This document shows positions 24,800-35,086 of a stretch of 64,000 bases of DNA, piece after piece. Position numbers and translations under genes: made by a program. Under the pieces are notes generated by a model, which had not been told where the DNA came from, did not search any database, and saw only the letters and a program-made list of their open reading frames with translations. The first letter of the stretch is position 1. Every line of letters starts with the position of its first letter. The stretch comes from Mariniflexile sp. TRM1-10 (GTDB taxonomy: Bacteria; Bacteroidota; Bacteroidia; Flavobacteriales; Flavobacteriaceae): NCBI RefSeq assembly GCF_003425985.1, contig NZ_CP022985.1:719501-783500 (forward strand), read 5' to 3'.

Positions 24800-27088
24800 A
24801 TGAATTTAAAAAAATCGCAACTCATTTTCACTTTAATACTCATAGCTTTTATGAGTTGCCATGCACAAAAACCAACACCAATGAATACGAAAAACACCAT
24901 AGAACAAAAAATTGATGCCCTTTTAAAACGAATGACCGTAGAAGAAAAAGTAGGTCAAATGAATCAATACAATGGGTTTTGGGACGTTACTGGGCCTGCA
25001 CCTGAAGGAGGTAGTGCAGAAAAAAAATACGCCCATTTACGAAAGGGATGGGTCGGTTCCATGCTTACGGTAAGAGGCGCAAAAGCAGTAAGAGCTGTTC
25101 AAAAAATAGCCGTAGAAGAAACACGCTTGGGCATTCCATTAATTATAGGTTTTGATGTGATCCATGGATATAAAACGCTAAGTCCCATTCCATTGGCCGA
25201 AGCTGCCAGTTGGGACTTAGAAGCCATCAAAAAATCGGCTCAAACAGCGGCAGCCGAAGCATCAGCTTCTGGAATAAATTGGACCTTTGGCCCTATGGTT
25301 GACATCTCACGTGATGCTCGTTGGGGACGTGTTATGGAAGGTGCAGGTGAAGATCCGTTCTTAGGAAGCAAAATCGCCGAAGCCAGAATAAAAGGGTTTC
25401 AAGGTGACGACCTATCTGCAGTAAACACCATTGCCGCCTGTGCCAAACATTTTGCTGGGTACGGTTTTTCAGAAGCTGGAAAAGAATATAACACCGTTGA
25501 TATTGGGACTTCAACCTTGCATAATATAGTATTACCACCATTTAAAACAGCAGTTGATGTAGGGGTTAGAACATTAATGAACTCTTTTAATGAAGTAAAT
25601 GGCATACCAGCTACAGGAAACGCTTACTTACAAAGAGACATTTTAAAAGGCGCATGGCATTTTGATGGTTTTGTAGTTTCAGATTGGGCTTCCTTAAATG
25701 AAATGATTACTTGGGGATATGCCAAAGACAAACGTGAAGCTGCAAAAATAGCAGCTACAGCAGGTTCGGACATGGATATGGAAGGCTATGTGTATATTGA
25801 AGCATTAGCACAATTGGTAAAAGATGGTGTTGTAAGCGAATCGCTAGTAGATGATGCCGTTAGAAGGATATTAAGAGTAAAATTTGAGTTGGGTCTATTT
25901 GATGATCCTTATAAATATTGCGATGAAACACGTGAAAAGGAAACCATAGGCAGCTCAAAAAACCATGAAGTGGTATTGGATATGGCTAAAAAATCCATTG
26001 TGCTTTTAAAAAACGATAACAAGTTGCTTCCGTTAAAAAAAGAAGGGCAAGAAATCGCTTTGATTGGCGCATTGGCTAATGACAAATCCAGTCCTTTAGG
26101 AAGCTGGAGAATTGCCGCCGAAGACGATACAGCCGTATCTGTTTTAGAAGGAATGCAGCGATACAAAGGCAATACACTGACCTATGCTAAAGGAGCAGAT
26201 ATAACAACTGAAAAGGCCACCTTTGTTCAAGAAGTAGTTATCAATACAACCGACAAAAATGGGTTTGACGAAGCCCTTGCCATCGCTAAGCAATCTGATG
26301 TTGTGGTGATGGTTTTAGGTGAACATGGATTTCAAACTGGTGAAGGCAGAAGCAGAACCAATTTACTGTTACCTGGCGTGCAACAGGAGTTATTGGAAGC
26401 AGTGTATAAAGTAAACCCAAATATTGTTTTAGTATTAAATAACGGTCGGCCATTAGCTATCAATTGGGCTGATGAACATATTCCAGCGATTGTTGAAGCT
26501 TGGCAGTTAGGTACAGAAACCGGTAACGCCGTTGCCCAGGTTTTATATGGTGATTACAACCCAAGCGGAAAATTGCCAATGACATTTCCTAGAAACGTCG
26601 GCCAAATACCCATTTATTACAATTATAAAAACACAGGACGTCCCACAAATAAAGACAATAATGTGTTTTGGTCGCATTACACCGATGTAGAAAAAACGCC
26701 TTTATATCCTTTTGGATACGGGTTAAGTTATACCACTTTTGAATATTCTAATTTAAAATTGAATGGGAATTCCTTTAAAATGGGTGAAGATGTAAAAGTA
26801 TCTGTTACTTTAAAAAATACGGGGGACCTTACAGGAAAAGAAGTGGTACAGTTATATATTAGGGATTTATTTGCCTCTGTAACACGACCTGTAAAAGAGT
26901 TAAAAGGCTTCGAATTGGTTGAATTAAAAGCTGGGGAAACAAAAACCATTCATTTCACCTTAAACAAAGAAACCTTAGGGTTCTACGATAATGATGGAAC
27001 ATATATTGTAGAACCAGGGGATTTCAAAGTATTTGTTGGGGGAAGCTCTATAACAACTCTAGAGGCAGACTTTAATTTGATTGATTAA
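24800..27088 (+). CDS. GH3 beta-glucosidase-type exo-hydrolase, lipoprotein
   Basis: 762 residues, lipobox IAFMSC (Cys near residue 15-20). The GH3 N-terminal TIM barrel (about 35-380) has KVGQMNQ, GINWTFGPMVDISRDARWGR, KHFAGYG, and the nucleophile Asp295 in GFVVSDWASL. The C-terminal alpha/beta sandwich (about 400-620) and fibronectin-III-like domain (about 680-755) follow. Domain order and length fit BglX-type enzymes. In this locus it should remove terminal beta-1,4 glucose from glucomannan oligosaccharides. Its last 17 bases overlap the convergent GH5_7-like gene. Confidence 0.92.
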   Translation: MNLKKSQLIFTLILIAFMSCHAQKPTPMNTKNTIEQKIDALLKRMTVEEKVGQMNQYNGFWDVTGPAPEGGSAEKKYAHLRKGWVGSMLTVRGAKAVRAVQKIAVEETRLGIPLIIGFDVIHGYKTLSPIPLAEAASWDLEAIKKSAQTAAAEASASGINWTFGPMVDISRDARWGRVMEGAGEDPFLGSKIAEARIKGFQGDDLSAVNTIAACAKHFAGYGFSEAGKEYNTVDIGTSTLHNIVLPPFKTAVDVGVRTLMNSFNEVNGIPATGNAYLQRDILKGAWHFDGFVVSDWASLNEMITWGYAKDKREAAKIAATAGSDMDMEGYVYIEALAQLVKDGVVSESLVDDAVRRILRVKFELGLFDDPYKYCDETREKETIGSSKNHEVVLDMAKKSIVLLKNDNKLLPLKKEGQEIALIGALANDKSSPLGSWRIAAEDDTAVSVLEGMQRYKGNTLTYAKGADITTEKATFVQEVVINTTDKNGFDEALAIAKQSDVVVMVLGEHGFQTGEGRSRTNLLLPGVQQELLEAVYKVNPNIVLVLNNGRPLAINWADEHIPAIVEAWQLGTETGNAVAQVLYGDYNPSGKLPMTFPRNVGQIPIYYNYKNTGRPTNKDNNVFWSHYTDVEKTPLYPFGYGLSYTTFEYSNLKLNGNSFKMGEDVKVSVTLKNTGDLTGKEVVQLYIRDLFASVTRPVKELKGFELVELKAGETKTIHFTLNKETLGFYDNDGTYIVEPGDFKVFVGGSSITTLEADFNLID

Positions 27089-28403
27089 CCAACGCCTTAT
27101 TGGCTGTTTTTATCAGTTCCAAGGTTGAACTATCTGTGGCAAAAACGGAGTTCAAACCTTGGGGTTCTTGTGGCGGATCTGCCGTAAAATCATCGCCGTG
27201 TTGCCATTTGCCTTTTTCAGGATTGGTTTTAGCAAACCCTGCAAATCCCCAAAAGTTTAATCCCGCAAGAATCTCTTGCTTTGTATGGCTTTCGGTAATT
27301 CTGACAAAAATAGCGTTGTAAAATATATTTCGATTTTCTATAGAAGCCTCTAGAGACAAACTTTCTTTTTCACGTGGAAAACCAAATTCAGACACCACAA
27401 TGGGCTTATTGAGTTTCTTGGCTATTTCGATATGTTCATCCATATATTCATAAGCTTTTACAATGGATTCTTGTGTCGTTTGTTTTTCATTATTGATATC
27501 ATACCAACTCCAATTTTTAGGCCACATGTGCATGGTTAAATAATCAATGTTCTTGTTGGAATGCAATCTTTCGTACATCTTGATGTCATCTAAATAACTA
27601 GCTTTTCCTTCTGCTCCTGTAGACACCAAGTGGTTTGGATCTAGAGACTTAATTAAATCAACGGTTTCATTTAGCCAACTAGCAAAGGCTTTTTCGTGAT
27701 TGGGAGTCATTAACACTCTAGGCTCATTAGCAACTTGCCAAGACATGATCGTATTATCATTCACATATTTTATCCCAGAATATTTATTGGTTCTGCCAAT
27801 AATAAATTTAAGATGATTATAATAAGCCTCTTTACATGGTTTACAGCTATGAAATTGTTTGGTGTAATTCATATACTCATCCCAAGAATATTGTTCTAAA
27901 AAGGGGTTTGGAACTTCCCCATAGCCATTCCATTTTAGATATTCGGACATACCTCCAGACCAAATCCAATTATTGTTTAAATATAAAACGGCATACATCT
28001 GTCGTTTACGCATTTCTGCCATCAAAAAATCCAAACCATCTAATAAATCCTTATTATAAACCCCTTGTTCTGGTTGTAAAGTTGGATATACTTTAGAATC
28101 CCCTCCATCGCCTTCTGCTCCAACTAGAATACGTAAATTGTCAATACCTACTTCTTTCATTAAGTCCAATTCTTTAATGAGGCGATCCCTATCCCCACTA
28201 TTTTTAGCCGCTATTAATGGGCCATACCAATAATTTGCACCAACAAAATAATAGGGCTTACCATCTTTTATAAACTGGGAATCCTGAACCCTAATTTGGT
28301 CGATATCTACACTTCTTACAGCTTTTCTATATTGAGCACTTTTACAAGCCGAAAAAAGCACAATTGTAGAAATGAACAGGATAAATTTATTTATTTTCAT
28401 CAT
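27072..28403 (-). CDS. GH5 (subfamily 7-like) endo-beta-1,4-mannanase, lipoprotein
   Basis: 443 residues, lipobox IVLFSAC (Cys near 20). The mature start FIKDGKPYYFVGANYWYGPL and DLMKEVGIDNLRILVGAEG are typical of GH5_7 mannanases. The catalytic acid is Glu227 (SWQVANEPRV) and the nucleophile Glu339 (VVSEFGFPRE). It should cut internal mannosyl linkages at the cell surface. It is last of the six-gene minus-strand operon (GH26-SSS-GH130-AGE-GH26-GH5) and lies 9 bases after the preceding GH26. It overlaps the convergent GH3 stop by 17 bases. Confidence 0.92.
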   Translation of the reverse strand: MMKINKFILFISTIVLFSACKSAQYRKAVRSVDIDQIRVQDSQFIKDGKPYYFVGANYWYGPLIAAKNSGDRDRLIKELDLMKEVGIDNLRILVGAEGDGGDSKVYPTLQPEQGVYNKDLLDGLDFLMAEMRKRQMYAVLYLNNNWIWSGGMSEYLKWNGYGEVPNPFLEQYSWDEYMNYTKQFHSCKPCKEAYYNHLKFIIGRTNKYSGIKYVNDNTIMSWQVANEPRVLMTPNHEKAFASWLNETVDLIKSLDPNHLVSTGAEGKASYLDDIKMYERLHSNKNIDYLTMHMWPKNWSWYDINNEKQTTQESIVKAYEYMDEHIEIAKKLNKPIVVSEFGFPREKESLSLEASIENRNIFYNAIFVRITESHTKQEILAGLNFWGFAGFAKTNPEKGKWQHGDDFTADPPQEPQGLNSVFATDSSTLELIKTANKALVNQSN

Positions 28404-28412
28404 AAATGGGTT

Positions 28413-29654
28413 TTAGTTTGGTAACGTATACATAGTAGGCAATTCATTTTGAAGTACCGTTTTTGGTTTATTTGCAAAGGCAATAAAATCAGCAGTATCT
28501 GGTAACCCTGGTGCGGGTGTACAGTATGTAGTCTCCGTGTTATACCAAAACATCATATAACCAATTTCAGTATTATTAGCTGTTATGGCATTATACAAGT
28601 TTATTGAATAAAAATCAGGAATTGGATTATTTGTTCCAGGTGTGATAAAATAACCCGTTTCGGTGAGTGCAGCTATTTTAACCTTTTCTATCACCAAATT
28701 TGAAATAATTTGAAGTTTTTTATTGGCATTATTAACGCCAGTTTGTCCTTGGTTATTTAAATCGCCATAATTATCCATTCCAAGAATATCTACATAACTA
28801 TCCCCTGGATATCTTTCTAAATATTCAATTGAAGAATCAAAGCTATTATCGGGAGAAAAAGCAAAAAGAATATTATTAACATTCAAAATATCTCTTAAAT
28901 ATTCAACGGTAAATTGCCAAAGAGAAATAAATTGTTGCGGTGTGCAATATGATTTTCCCCACCAAAACCAATCACCATCAAACTCATGAAAAGGCCTAAA
29001 TATAAATGGCACTAATTTACCATCGTCACCGAACATACTTTTGGCAACTTCAGCAACTTTTTCAAGTTTTTGTTTATAATATTCATGATTATCCCCTCCA
29101 GGTAAAATACTAATAAAGGCATTGCTTTTCTGGAAATCTGTCATTTCACTGGTGTAAAAAGATACACCTTCATAAGGTTCTCTTAAGTGCCAACTAAATG
29201 CATTTACCATGCCTTTATTGTAGGCTTCAATGGCATCGGATTTAATGCGTTGTTCTTGCTGATAAAACCAATTTGAAGATGCCCCATCATTCAGGTCGTC
29301 TGTAATAAACAAAAAATCCGATCCTAATAATCCTGGATCACTCCCGGTTGTCTTCTTAATATCGGAATCTCCTGCAATGTTATTATAAAAATCATGAAAC
29401 GCATTATGCTGACCAACGATAAAGTGTGTTCTTGATAGTGTTTTAAGATTGTAAAACAAAGCAACTGTTTCGGCTGTAGCATTTGGGTTTACCATATATA
29501 ATCTAGTGTCTTGTGGTTGTAACACAAAAGTAGCATCTGGATTTGGAGGATCTTCTGGGAGTTCATCCTTAGCACAACCCGCTGTTAATAAGATCATAGC
29601 AAATAATCTATAAGTCCTGGTTTTATTTAATAATAGTTTACTTTGGTTTTTCAT
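28413..29654 (-). CDS. GH26 endo-beta-1,4-mannanase, lipoprotein
   Basis: 413 residues with a lipobox (LLTAGC, Cys near 27) and an acidic, Pro-rich linker after it (KDELPEDPPNPD) that may tether the enzyme to the surface. The GH26 barrel has GQHNAFHDF, the acid Glu224 in FRPFHEFDGDWFWWG, and the nucleophile Glu332 in ALTETGYF. It hydrolyses beta-mannan with retention. It follows the epimerase by 23 bases. With the other GH26 at 33908 it brackets the intracellular pathway genes; one may act on polymer outside and the other on oligosaccharides in the periplasm, as known for paired GH26 enzymes. Confidence 0.92.
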   Translation of the reverse strand: MKNQSKLLLNKTRTYRLFAMILLTAGCAKDELPEDPPNPDATFVLQPQDTRLYMVNPNATAETVALFYNLKTLSRTHFIVGQHNAFHDFYNNIAGDSDIKKTTGSDPGLLGSDFLFITDDLNDGASSNWFYQQEQRIKSDAIEAYNKGMVNAFSWHLREPYEGVSFYTSEMTDFQKSNAFISILPGGDNHEYYKQKLEKVAEVAKSMFGDDGKLVPFIFRPFHEFDGDWFWWGKSYCTPQQFISLWQFTVEYLRDILNVNNILFAFSPDNSFDSSIEYLERYPGDSYVDILGMDNYGDLNNQGQTGVNNANKKLQIISNLVIEKVKIAALTETGYFITPGTNNPIPDFYSINLYNAITANNTEIGYMMFWYNTETTYCTPAPGLPDTADFIAFANKPKTVLQNELPTMYTLPN

Positions 29655-29677
29655 CTTATTAAATGTAGTGAAAAGTT

Positions 29678-30856
29678 TTATTCATTTAAAACTATACATG
29701 CCCTAGATGTGTGGTAAGGTGCTTTCCACATACTTACCTTATTTTCTTCCGTATAAACATTTCCTTTTTTATCTACCCTAAAAAACCATTCCCCGTTTTC
29801 ATGATCTATGAGATGGTTTTTAGTGTAATTCCATATTTTAATAGAGGCATTCCTATAACTTTCATCGGGTTCTAAATGATTGGCATATTTTAATCCTATT
29901 AAAGCTTCCACTTGTGGCCACCAATGCTTATCTGTATCTATATGGTTTGTGATTAAATTTTTTTCGTTTAAAACAGCGCCATCATCATCAATAGCTTCAC
30001 TTAAAAAGGTATTAACCACTTTTATGGCTATAACATTCGCTTGATTTACCAAATCTTCATTATTCAATTGTTTTGCTGCTTCAATAACCAACCATGCGGT
30101 TTCAATATCATGACCATAAGACACTGTACGGCTTAATAAAGTCCAAGTGTCATCAAAAAATAAATCGTAATGATTTTGATTGTTCAAGAATTTTTTAAAA
30201 AACAGGTTTATAAGTGTTTTTAAAGAATCTCTTAATTGAATAGTGTCATAAATTTTAAGCAATGTCGTATAAGCTTCCAAAACATGTAAATGTGTATTCA
30301 TTGTTTTGGAAGCATTCATGTCTTTATCACTTAATCGCATATCTTCTATCGGACTCCAATCTTCATTAAAAGCTTCGAAATAACCTCTATGTAATGGGTC
30401 TTTTGCATGCTTCTCTATAAGTTCAAAAATTTCTATAGCCCACTTTTTGGCAGCCTCATTTTTTGTGAAGATATAATATTCAGATAATGCATAAATAGTA
30501 AATGCTTGCGCATAAATTTGTTTTCTTTTATTTATTGGTTGCCCTTTATAGTCTAACTCCCAAAAAACACCTTTATGGGTGTGATCACGAAAATAAGTGT
30601 TTAAATAATTGAATGCTCTATCTGAAATTGTTCGATATTCATTTGTTTTTAAATAATTGGAAGCTGCTGAAAAAGACCAAAGAATGCGTGAATTTAAAAT
30701 AATACCCTTGGGGGCTTCTGAAACAACTTTATTATAATGATTAATTTTGCCTACAAACCCTCCATGTTCTAAATCTAATGTGTTATTAGTCCAATAACTT
30801 AGTATGTTTTTTAATTCAGAATTCAGCTCTGATTTAAGTTGGTTGTAGGCGTCCAT
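29678..30856 (-). CDS. AGE-family cellobiose/mannobiose 2-epimerase
   Basis: 392 residues, no signal peptide, so cytoplasmic. An (alpha/alpha)6 barrel of the N-acylglucosamine 2-epimerase superfamily. Active-site signatures of cellobiose 2-epimerases: NSRILWSFSAA, QAFTIYALSEYY, MNTHLHVLEAYT, SYGHDIETAWL, KHWWPQVEAL and WKAPYHTSRAC, including the catalytic His residues. It interconverts the reducing-end sugar of mannobiose and mannosylglucose. Its place 2 bases after the GH130 gene and in the same operon as a symporter matches the known Bacteroides fragilis arrangement, so mannobiose is the expected substrate. Confidence 0.92.
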   Translation of the reverse strand: MDAYNQLKSELNSELKNILSYWTNNTLDLEHGGFVGKINHYNKVVSEAPKGIILNSRILWSFSAASNYLKTNEYRTISDRAFNYLNTYFRDHTHKGVFWELDYKGQPINKRKQIYAQAFTIYALSEYYIFTKNEAAKKWAIEIFELIEKHAKDPLHRGYFEAFNEDWSPIEDMRLSDKDMNASKTMNTHLHVLEAYTTLLKIYDTIQLRDSLKTLINLFFKKFLNNQNHYDLFFDDTWTLLSRTVSYGHDIETAWLVIEAAKQLNNEDLVNQANVIAIKVVNTFLSEAIDDDGAVLNEKNLITNHIDTDKHWWPQVEALIGLKYANHLEPDESYRNASIKIWNYTKNHLIDHENGEWFFRVDKKGNVYTEENKVSMWKAPYHTSRACIVLNE

Positions 30857-30858
30857 AA

Positions 30859-32034
30859 TTAATACAAACCTTTATTTTTTTCTATGAGATTTAAAATTGT
30901 TTGTACAGACCCCGCTGAAGTAAATTTATCTTCTGGTGTGTTCATACAATAATCCACTAACTTTTCAATGGTTGAAGTTGCTACATGCATTCTTGTATCG
31001 CATGATGCATAGTAAATATATACAGTGCCATCCTTATCGGCTATCCAACCATTTGAAAATAATACGTTAGACACATCTCCTACTCTTTCTTCATTTTCCG
31101 GCGCCATAAAATAACCGGCTGGGTGGTGAATTACTTTTGAGATGTCGTTTAAATCTGTCATAAACATATACAAGGTATAACGCAATCCTGCAGCTGTATT
31201 TCTTACTCCATGCGCAAGATGCAACCAACCTTTATCTGTCTTAATTGGTGCTGGACCCAAACCGTTTTTAAGTTCGTAGATTGTATGGTATACTTTATTA
31301 TTGATTATTCTTTCACCTTTTACAACTGGATTCGTCATATCATCAATATACCCCAAGCCAATGCCGCCGCCACTTCCAACATCTATAAACCCTTGTTGTG
31401 GCCTTGTATAAACAGCGTACTTTCCATCAACAAACTCAGGATGAAGTACAACATTGCGTTGCTGTCCGGTATTTGAAATTAAATCTGGCAATCGCTCCCA
31501 ATTGATCAAATCTTTTGTTCTTACAATTCCAGCATTAGCAATAGCACTACTAGTGTCTTCTGGCGGAACATTCGGATCCTTTCGTTCTGTGCAGAAAATA
31601 CCATAAATCCAACCATCTTCATGAGTTATTAAGCGCATATCGTATATATTGGTATCTGGATTTTCCTCAATTTGGGGTATCACACAAGGCTTATCCCAAA
31701 ACTCAAAATTATCAATACCATTCGGGCTTTCAGCCATGGCAAAAAATGATTTTCTATCATTACCTTCTGTTCGAAGACACAATACATACTTATCATGCCA
31801 TTTTATTGCCCCCGAATTCATTACCGCATTGAACCCTATTCTTTCCAAAGCATTTGGGTTTGTTTCTGGATTTAAATCATATCTCCAATGGATTGGAATA
31901 TGCTCGGCAGTTACAACTGGATTTTTATATCTATTATAAACGCCATTTGATTTAGAAATAGGCTCATTTTCTCTACAAATTAATCTTTGATGAGCCATTT
32001 TCACATCTTCTATATGGTTAATTATTTTGTACAA
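30859..32034 (-). CDS. GH130 4-O-beta-D-mannosyl-D-glucose phosphorylase
   Basis: The sequence is close to the characterised Bacteroides fragilis enzyme as I recall it: ERIGFNAVMNSGAIKWHDKY, DRKSFFAMAESPNGIDNF, the catalytic Asp in NIYDMRL, GYFMAPENEERVGDVSNVLF, DTRMHVATSTIEKLVDYC. It phosphorolyses mannosylglucose to mannose-1-phosphate and glucose in the cytoplasm. The start is uncertain. I favour TTG at 32034, which lies 20 bases after the symporter stop, is preceded by an A-rich stretch, and gives the family's N-terminal length. An ATG at 32112 would add 26 poorly conserved residues overlapping the symporter by 58 bases; an ATG at 31998 would be short. Confidence 0.9.
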   Translation of the reverse strand: MYKIINHIEDVKMAHQRLICRENEPISKSNGVYNRYKNPVVTAEHIPIHWRYDLNPETNPNALERIGFNAVMNSGAIKWHDKYVLCLRTEGNDRKSFFAMAESPNGIDNFEFWDKPCVIPQIEENPDTNIYDMRLITHEDGWIYGIFCTERKDPNVPPEDTSSAIANAGIVRTKDLINWERLPDLISNTGQQRNVVLHPEFVDGKYAVYTRPQQGFIDVGSGGGIGLGYIDDMTNPVVKGERIINNKVYHTIYELKNGLGPAPIKTDKGWLHLAHGVRNTAAGLRYTLYMFMTDLNDISKVIHHPAGYFMAPENEERVGDVSNVLFSNGWIADKDGTVYIYYASCDTRMHVATSTIEKLVDYCMNTPEDKFTSAGSVQTILNLIEKNKGLY

Positions 32035-32054
32035 TGTATTATTTTTAAAAGTTA

Positions 32055-33893
32055 CTAATCTAATTTTTCTTCTAATGTATTCCACCAATATTTCTTTAAT
32101 AGAACAATACAAACGATTAAAACTATCATGGATATATATAGTGGTGTATTCTGCCTAAATATGAGATACATGGGGATAATCACTAAAGCTGTTTGGGCTA
32201 TAATACCTATGGCAACATTGAACATGTCTCTCCCAAAATCTGAGTTCTTTTTAAAGTCTGGATTTTCGAGTTTTAATTTCTCATAAATCGGCGCCCAAAA
32301 GCCCCAGGGCCTTACGTTTTTATAAAATGTTTTTAAAACAGCTTCCTCGGTTGGAGGCGCAGAATAAGTCCCTATAATAGAGCCAATAATTGATATCACA
32401 AGTAAAATAGGAAACAGATATAAACCTAAAACATCTGGAAATAATTCTGGAACAATAGCTGCTGCCAAGAGTCCTGACGCCATGCCCCAAAAGAACCCTT
32501 CCCCATTAAAACGCCACCAATGCCATTTTAAAATATTAGCCCCTACATAACTACCGTATAACACGGAAACTATCCACTGTAATACAGAGTTAACATCTTT
32601 TGCAAACAACCCTAATACGATACTAATAAAAACCACAATAATGCCAGTAGCATAATTCATGGTTTTTAATTGGTTGGGACTGGCCTCTGGATTTTTATAT
32701 TTTAAATAAATATCATTTACCAAATAAGCTTGTGCTGCGTTTAAGGTTCCAGCAAAAGTCGACATAAACGCTGCGATAAGACCAGCTAACAAAAGACCTA
32801 ATAAGCCAACAGGGACAAATTCTTTTATGGCAGTTGGTAGGATTAACTCAAAATCAATATTACCAGAAACTGTTAACAAATCTAATTTTTCATAATACAC
32901 TAAGGCTAAAGCTGCAAATCCTGCAATCATCAAATAACGAATTGGCATTAAGATGACAGATACAAATCCGCTCATTTTTGATGCTTCCGCAGAAGATTTT
33001 GTTGAGAGTATCTTTTGCATATCATAGGTAGGCGCTGGACCTGCGACACTTACCAAAACGCCTTTAAAAACCATCATCATAAAGAAAATAGTGAATAAGT
33101 TAAAACCGTCTTCTTTGATCTTTTGATTGACCTCAGGAATGATTGAACTCCAATCCATATTTAATTTCCAATCAAAAAACGGACTTAACCAACCATTTGG
33201 CACAACAAGTGTGTTTGCACCAATTGCCATATATCCTAAATATCCAATTACCAATGCAGCAATCGTCATAATCGCAAATTGAACAACATCTGCCCAAACA
33301 ATACCAGACATCCCACCAAGAAGTGAGTAGAACACTGCAAAAAGTGTAAAAATAATACCGTAAAAATGAGGGACAAATTCTGGAGTTACTGAGAAAGGAA
33401 TATATTCGCTTATAACTTCCCAAGGAATAAAGATTTCTATAAATTTACCTAAACCTATAAACCCGTAAGCCAAATAACCTAAACACATAATTAAAGCAAA
33501 AACCACAACAATGATATGCGATAGTTTCGCTCCTTTTTTAAATCCAAACCGCGTACCTATCCATTCTGCTCCCGTTGTGGCATTAGACCGTCTCAACCAT
33601 TTAGACAAATAAACCATTAAAAATATCTGATTAAACACGGGCCATAACCAAGGAATCCAAGCACTTTTAATACCATAAACAAACATGATGGTAACAAGCC
33701 AAATGGTACCGGAAATATCAAACATTCCCGATGCATTGGAAAGACCAAGCAAATACCAAGGAATCGTTTTACCTCCTAATAGATAATCGTCTTTACTACG
33801 CTGAGCTCTTTTCCTAAGTACTAATCCTATAACAATAATGGTCACTAAATAAGCAGCTATAATTAATATATCTACAGTATGGAGAAATTTCAT
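32055..33893 (-). CDS. SSS-family sodium/sugar symporter
   Basis: 612 residues with about 14 hydrophobic helices and the solute:sodium symporter pattern: RSKDDYLLGGKTIPWYLLGLS, ASGMFDISGTIW, GAEWIGTRFG, SLLGGMSGIVWADVVQF, GLLLAGLIAAFMSTFAGTLN. It should carry mannobiose or mannosylglucose across the inner membrane with sodium. It lies 14 bases after the GH26 gene and is followed at once by the GH130 phosphorylase, as in the B. fragilis mannan operon. The substrate is inferred from context. Confidence 0.92.
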   Translation of the reverse strand: MKFLHTVDILIIAAYLVTIIVIGLVLRKRAQRSKDDYLLGGKTIPWYLLGLSNASGMFDISGTIWLVTIMFVYGIKSAWIPWLWPVFNQIFLMVYLSKWLRRSNATTGAEWIGTRFGFKKGAKLSHIIVVVFALIMCLGYLAYGFIGLGKFIEIFIPWEVISEYIPFSVTPEFVPHFYGIIFTLFAVFYSLLGGMSGIVWADVVQFAIMTIAALVIGYLGYMAIGANTLVVPNGWLSPFFDWKLNMDWSSIIPEVNQKIKEDGFNLFTIFFMMMVFKGVLVSVAGPAPTYDMQKILSTKSSAEASKMSGFVSVILMPIRYLMIAGFAALALVYYEKLDLLTVSGNIDFELILPTAIKEFVPVGLLGLLLAGLIAAFMSTFAGTLNAAQAYLVNDIYLKYKNPEASPNQLKTMNYATGIIVVFISIVLGLFAKDVNSVLQWIVSVLYGSYVGANILKWHWWRFNGEGFFWGMASGLLAAAIVPELFPDVLGLYLFPILLVISIIGSIIGTYSAPPTEEAVLKTFYKNVRPWGFWAPIYEKLKLENPDFKKNSDFGRDMFNVAIGIIAQTALVIIPMYLIFRQNTPLYISMIVLIVCIVLLKKYWWNTLEEKLD

Positions 33894-33907
33894 AAAATTC
33901 GTTTAGG

Positions 33908-35086
33908 TTAGTATTTTATATTATTAATGTCTTTTAAAAATAATGCTTGGGGCTGTTTTGCAAATGCTTTAAAATCCGCTTCACTCTTATGAGTTTTGTT
34001 TGGCATGTATTGTTCGCCTCCGCTGCCATTTCTCCAAAAAAGCACCCAGGAAATCCCTGAATTTTCAAGATTTGGGTACAACACGTTATTAAACCAATTC
34101 TGGTCAGGATAAGATGATTCTGTAAACCAGTTTATGCCACCTGATTTATGTATCCCCGTTTCTGTAAGTGCATATAGTTTATATTTTTCGTTTGCAATAT
34201 TTTTTATAATTCCCAAATCGTTTACAACAGAGTTACTGTATTCAACAGCATTTTGAAAGTCATAAATATCAATACCTAAAACATCTACAAAAGTATCCCC
34301 AGGGTAATAATCCAAATAATTATCGTTAGGATTTAATTTGTTTGGAGCATACACATATATTAAATTATGAACCTGATACTTGTCTCTTAGTGAATAGACC
34401 GTATTTCGCCATAATTGTATGTACTCTATTGAATTACAATTAGGATTACCCCACCAAAACCATCCGCCGTTCATTTCATGATAAGGTCTAAATATGATCG
34501 GAATTTCTCTTCCCTTATATTTTACGGATTTTAGAAAAGCGGCTACTTTGCTCAACCATGACTCATATTTTTCAACAAGTGCGCCTTCTCCTATAATTTC
34601 ATTTACAGCTGGTGTTGTATCCCAAGAATTACTATTGGTTTTTGGATTATCGGCATGCCAACTTACCGTTATGATACCCCCTTTACTATATGCATCAACC
34701 ATTAAGACTTTCATCGTATTAAAAGGGACACCATCAATATTATTGGCATTCCCTAATTCAACACCACTGATGTCAAATCCGTAAACGGCAGGAAAATCTT
34801 CTACCATATCATACACATCACTTTTAATGAGATTTGGAAAATCAGCATGTTTCCAGCCAATACCATAAGCTGTGGCATCTTGATGACCAACAGCAAATCC
34901 TTCTTTTGAAAGGTAAAATAATTTTTTATGTAGTGTTTTTACTCGCTTTGACGCTTTAGCATCAACCAATAGGGGCTTTTTATAAACCGTATTATAAAAA
35001 GGCTTACAGGAATTAAAAATAGTTATGAATCCCATAATTAAAATCGTTGCTAGTCTTTTTTGAAAATCACATATTTTACAACCCAT
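33908..35086 (-). CDS. GH26 endo-beta-mannanase, lipoprotein, first gene of the minus-strand operon
   Basis: 392 residues. Lipobox IFNSC (Cys near residue 27) after a Lys/Arg-containing n-region; an internal ATG at MGFITIFNSC would give a very short leader, so the longer start is kept. GH26 features: EGFAVGHQDATAYG, the acid Glu204 in FRPYHEMNGGWFWWG, and the nucleophile Glu309 in ALTETGIH. Likely mannanase or mannobiohydrolase feeding the symporter 14 bases downstream. It is divergent from the AraC gene, so the 157-base spacer should carry both promoters. Confidence 0.92.
   Translation of the reverse strand: MGCKICDFQKRLATILIMGFITIFNSCKPFYNTVYKKPLLVDAKASKRVKTLHKKLFYLSKEGFAVGHQDATAYGIGWKHADFPNLIKSDVYDMVEDFPAVYGFDISGVELGNANNIDGVPFNTMKVLMVDAYSKGGIITVSWHADNPKTNSNSWDTTPAVNEIIGEGALVEKYESWLSKVAAFLKSVKYKGREIPIIFRPYHEMNGGWFWWGNPNCNSIEYIQLWRNTVYSLRDKYQVHNLIYVYAPNKLNPNDNYLDYYPGDTFVDVLGIDIYDFQNAVEYSNSVVNDLGIIKNIANEKYKLYALTETGIHKSGGINWFTESSYPDQNWFNNVLYPNLENSGISWVLFWRNGSGGEQYMPNKTHKSEADFKAFAKQPQALFLKDINNIKY

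Noticed and set aside
30859..32112. Use of the ATG at 32112 as the GH130 start
   Set aside because: It adds non-conserved residues overlapping the symporter; the TTG at 32034 fits the family length better, although this is not certain.
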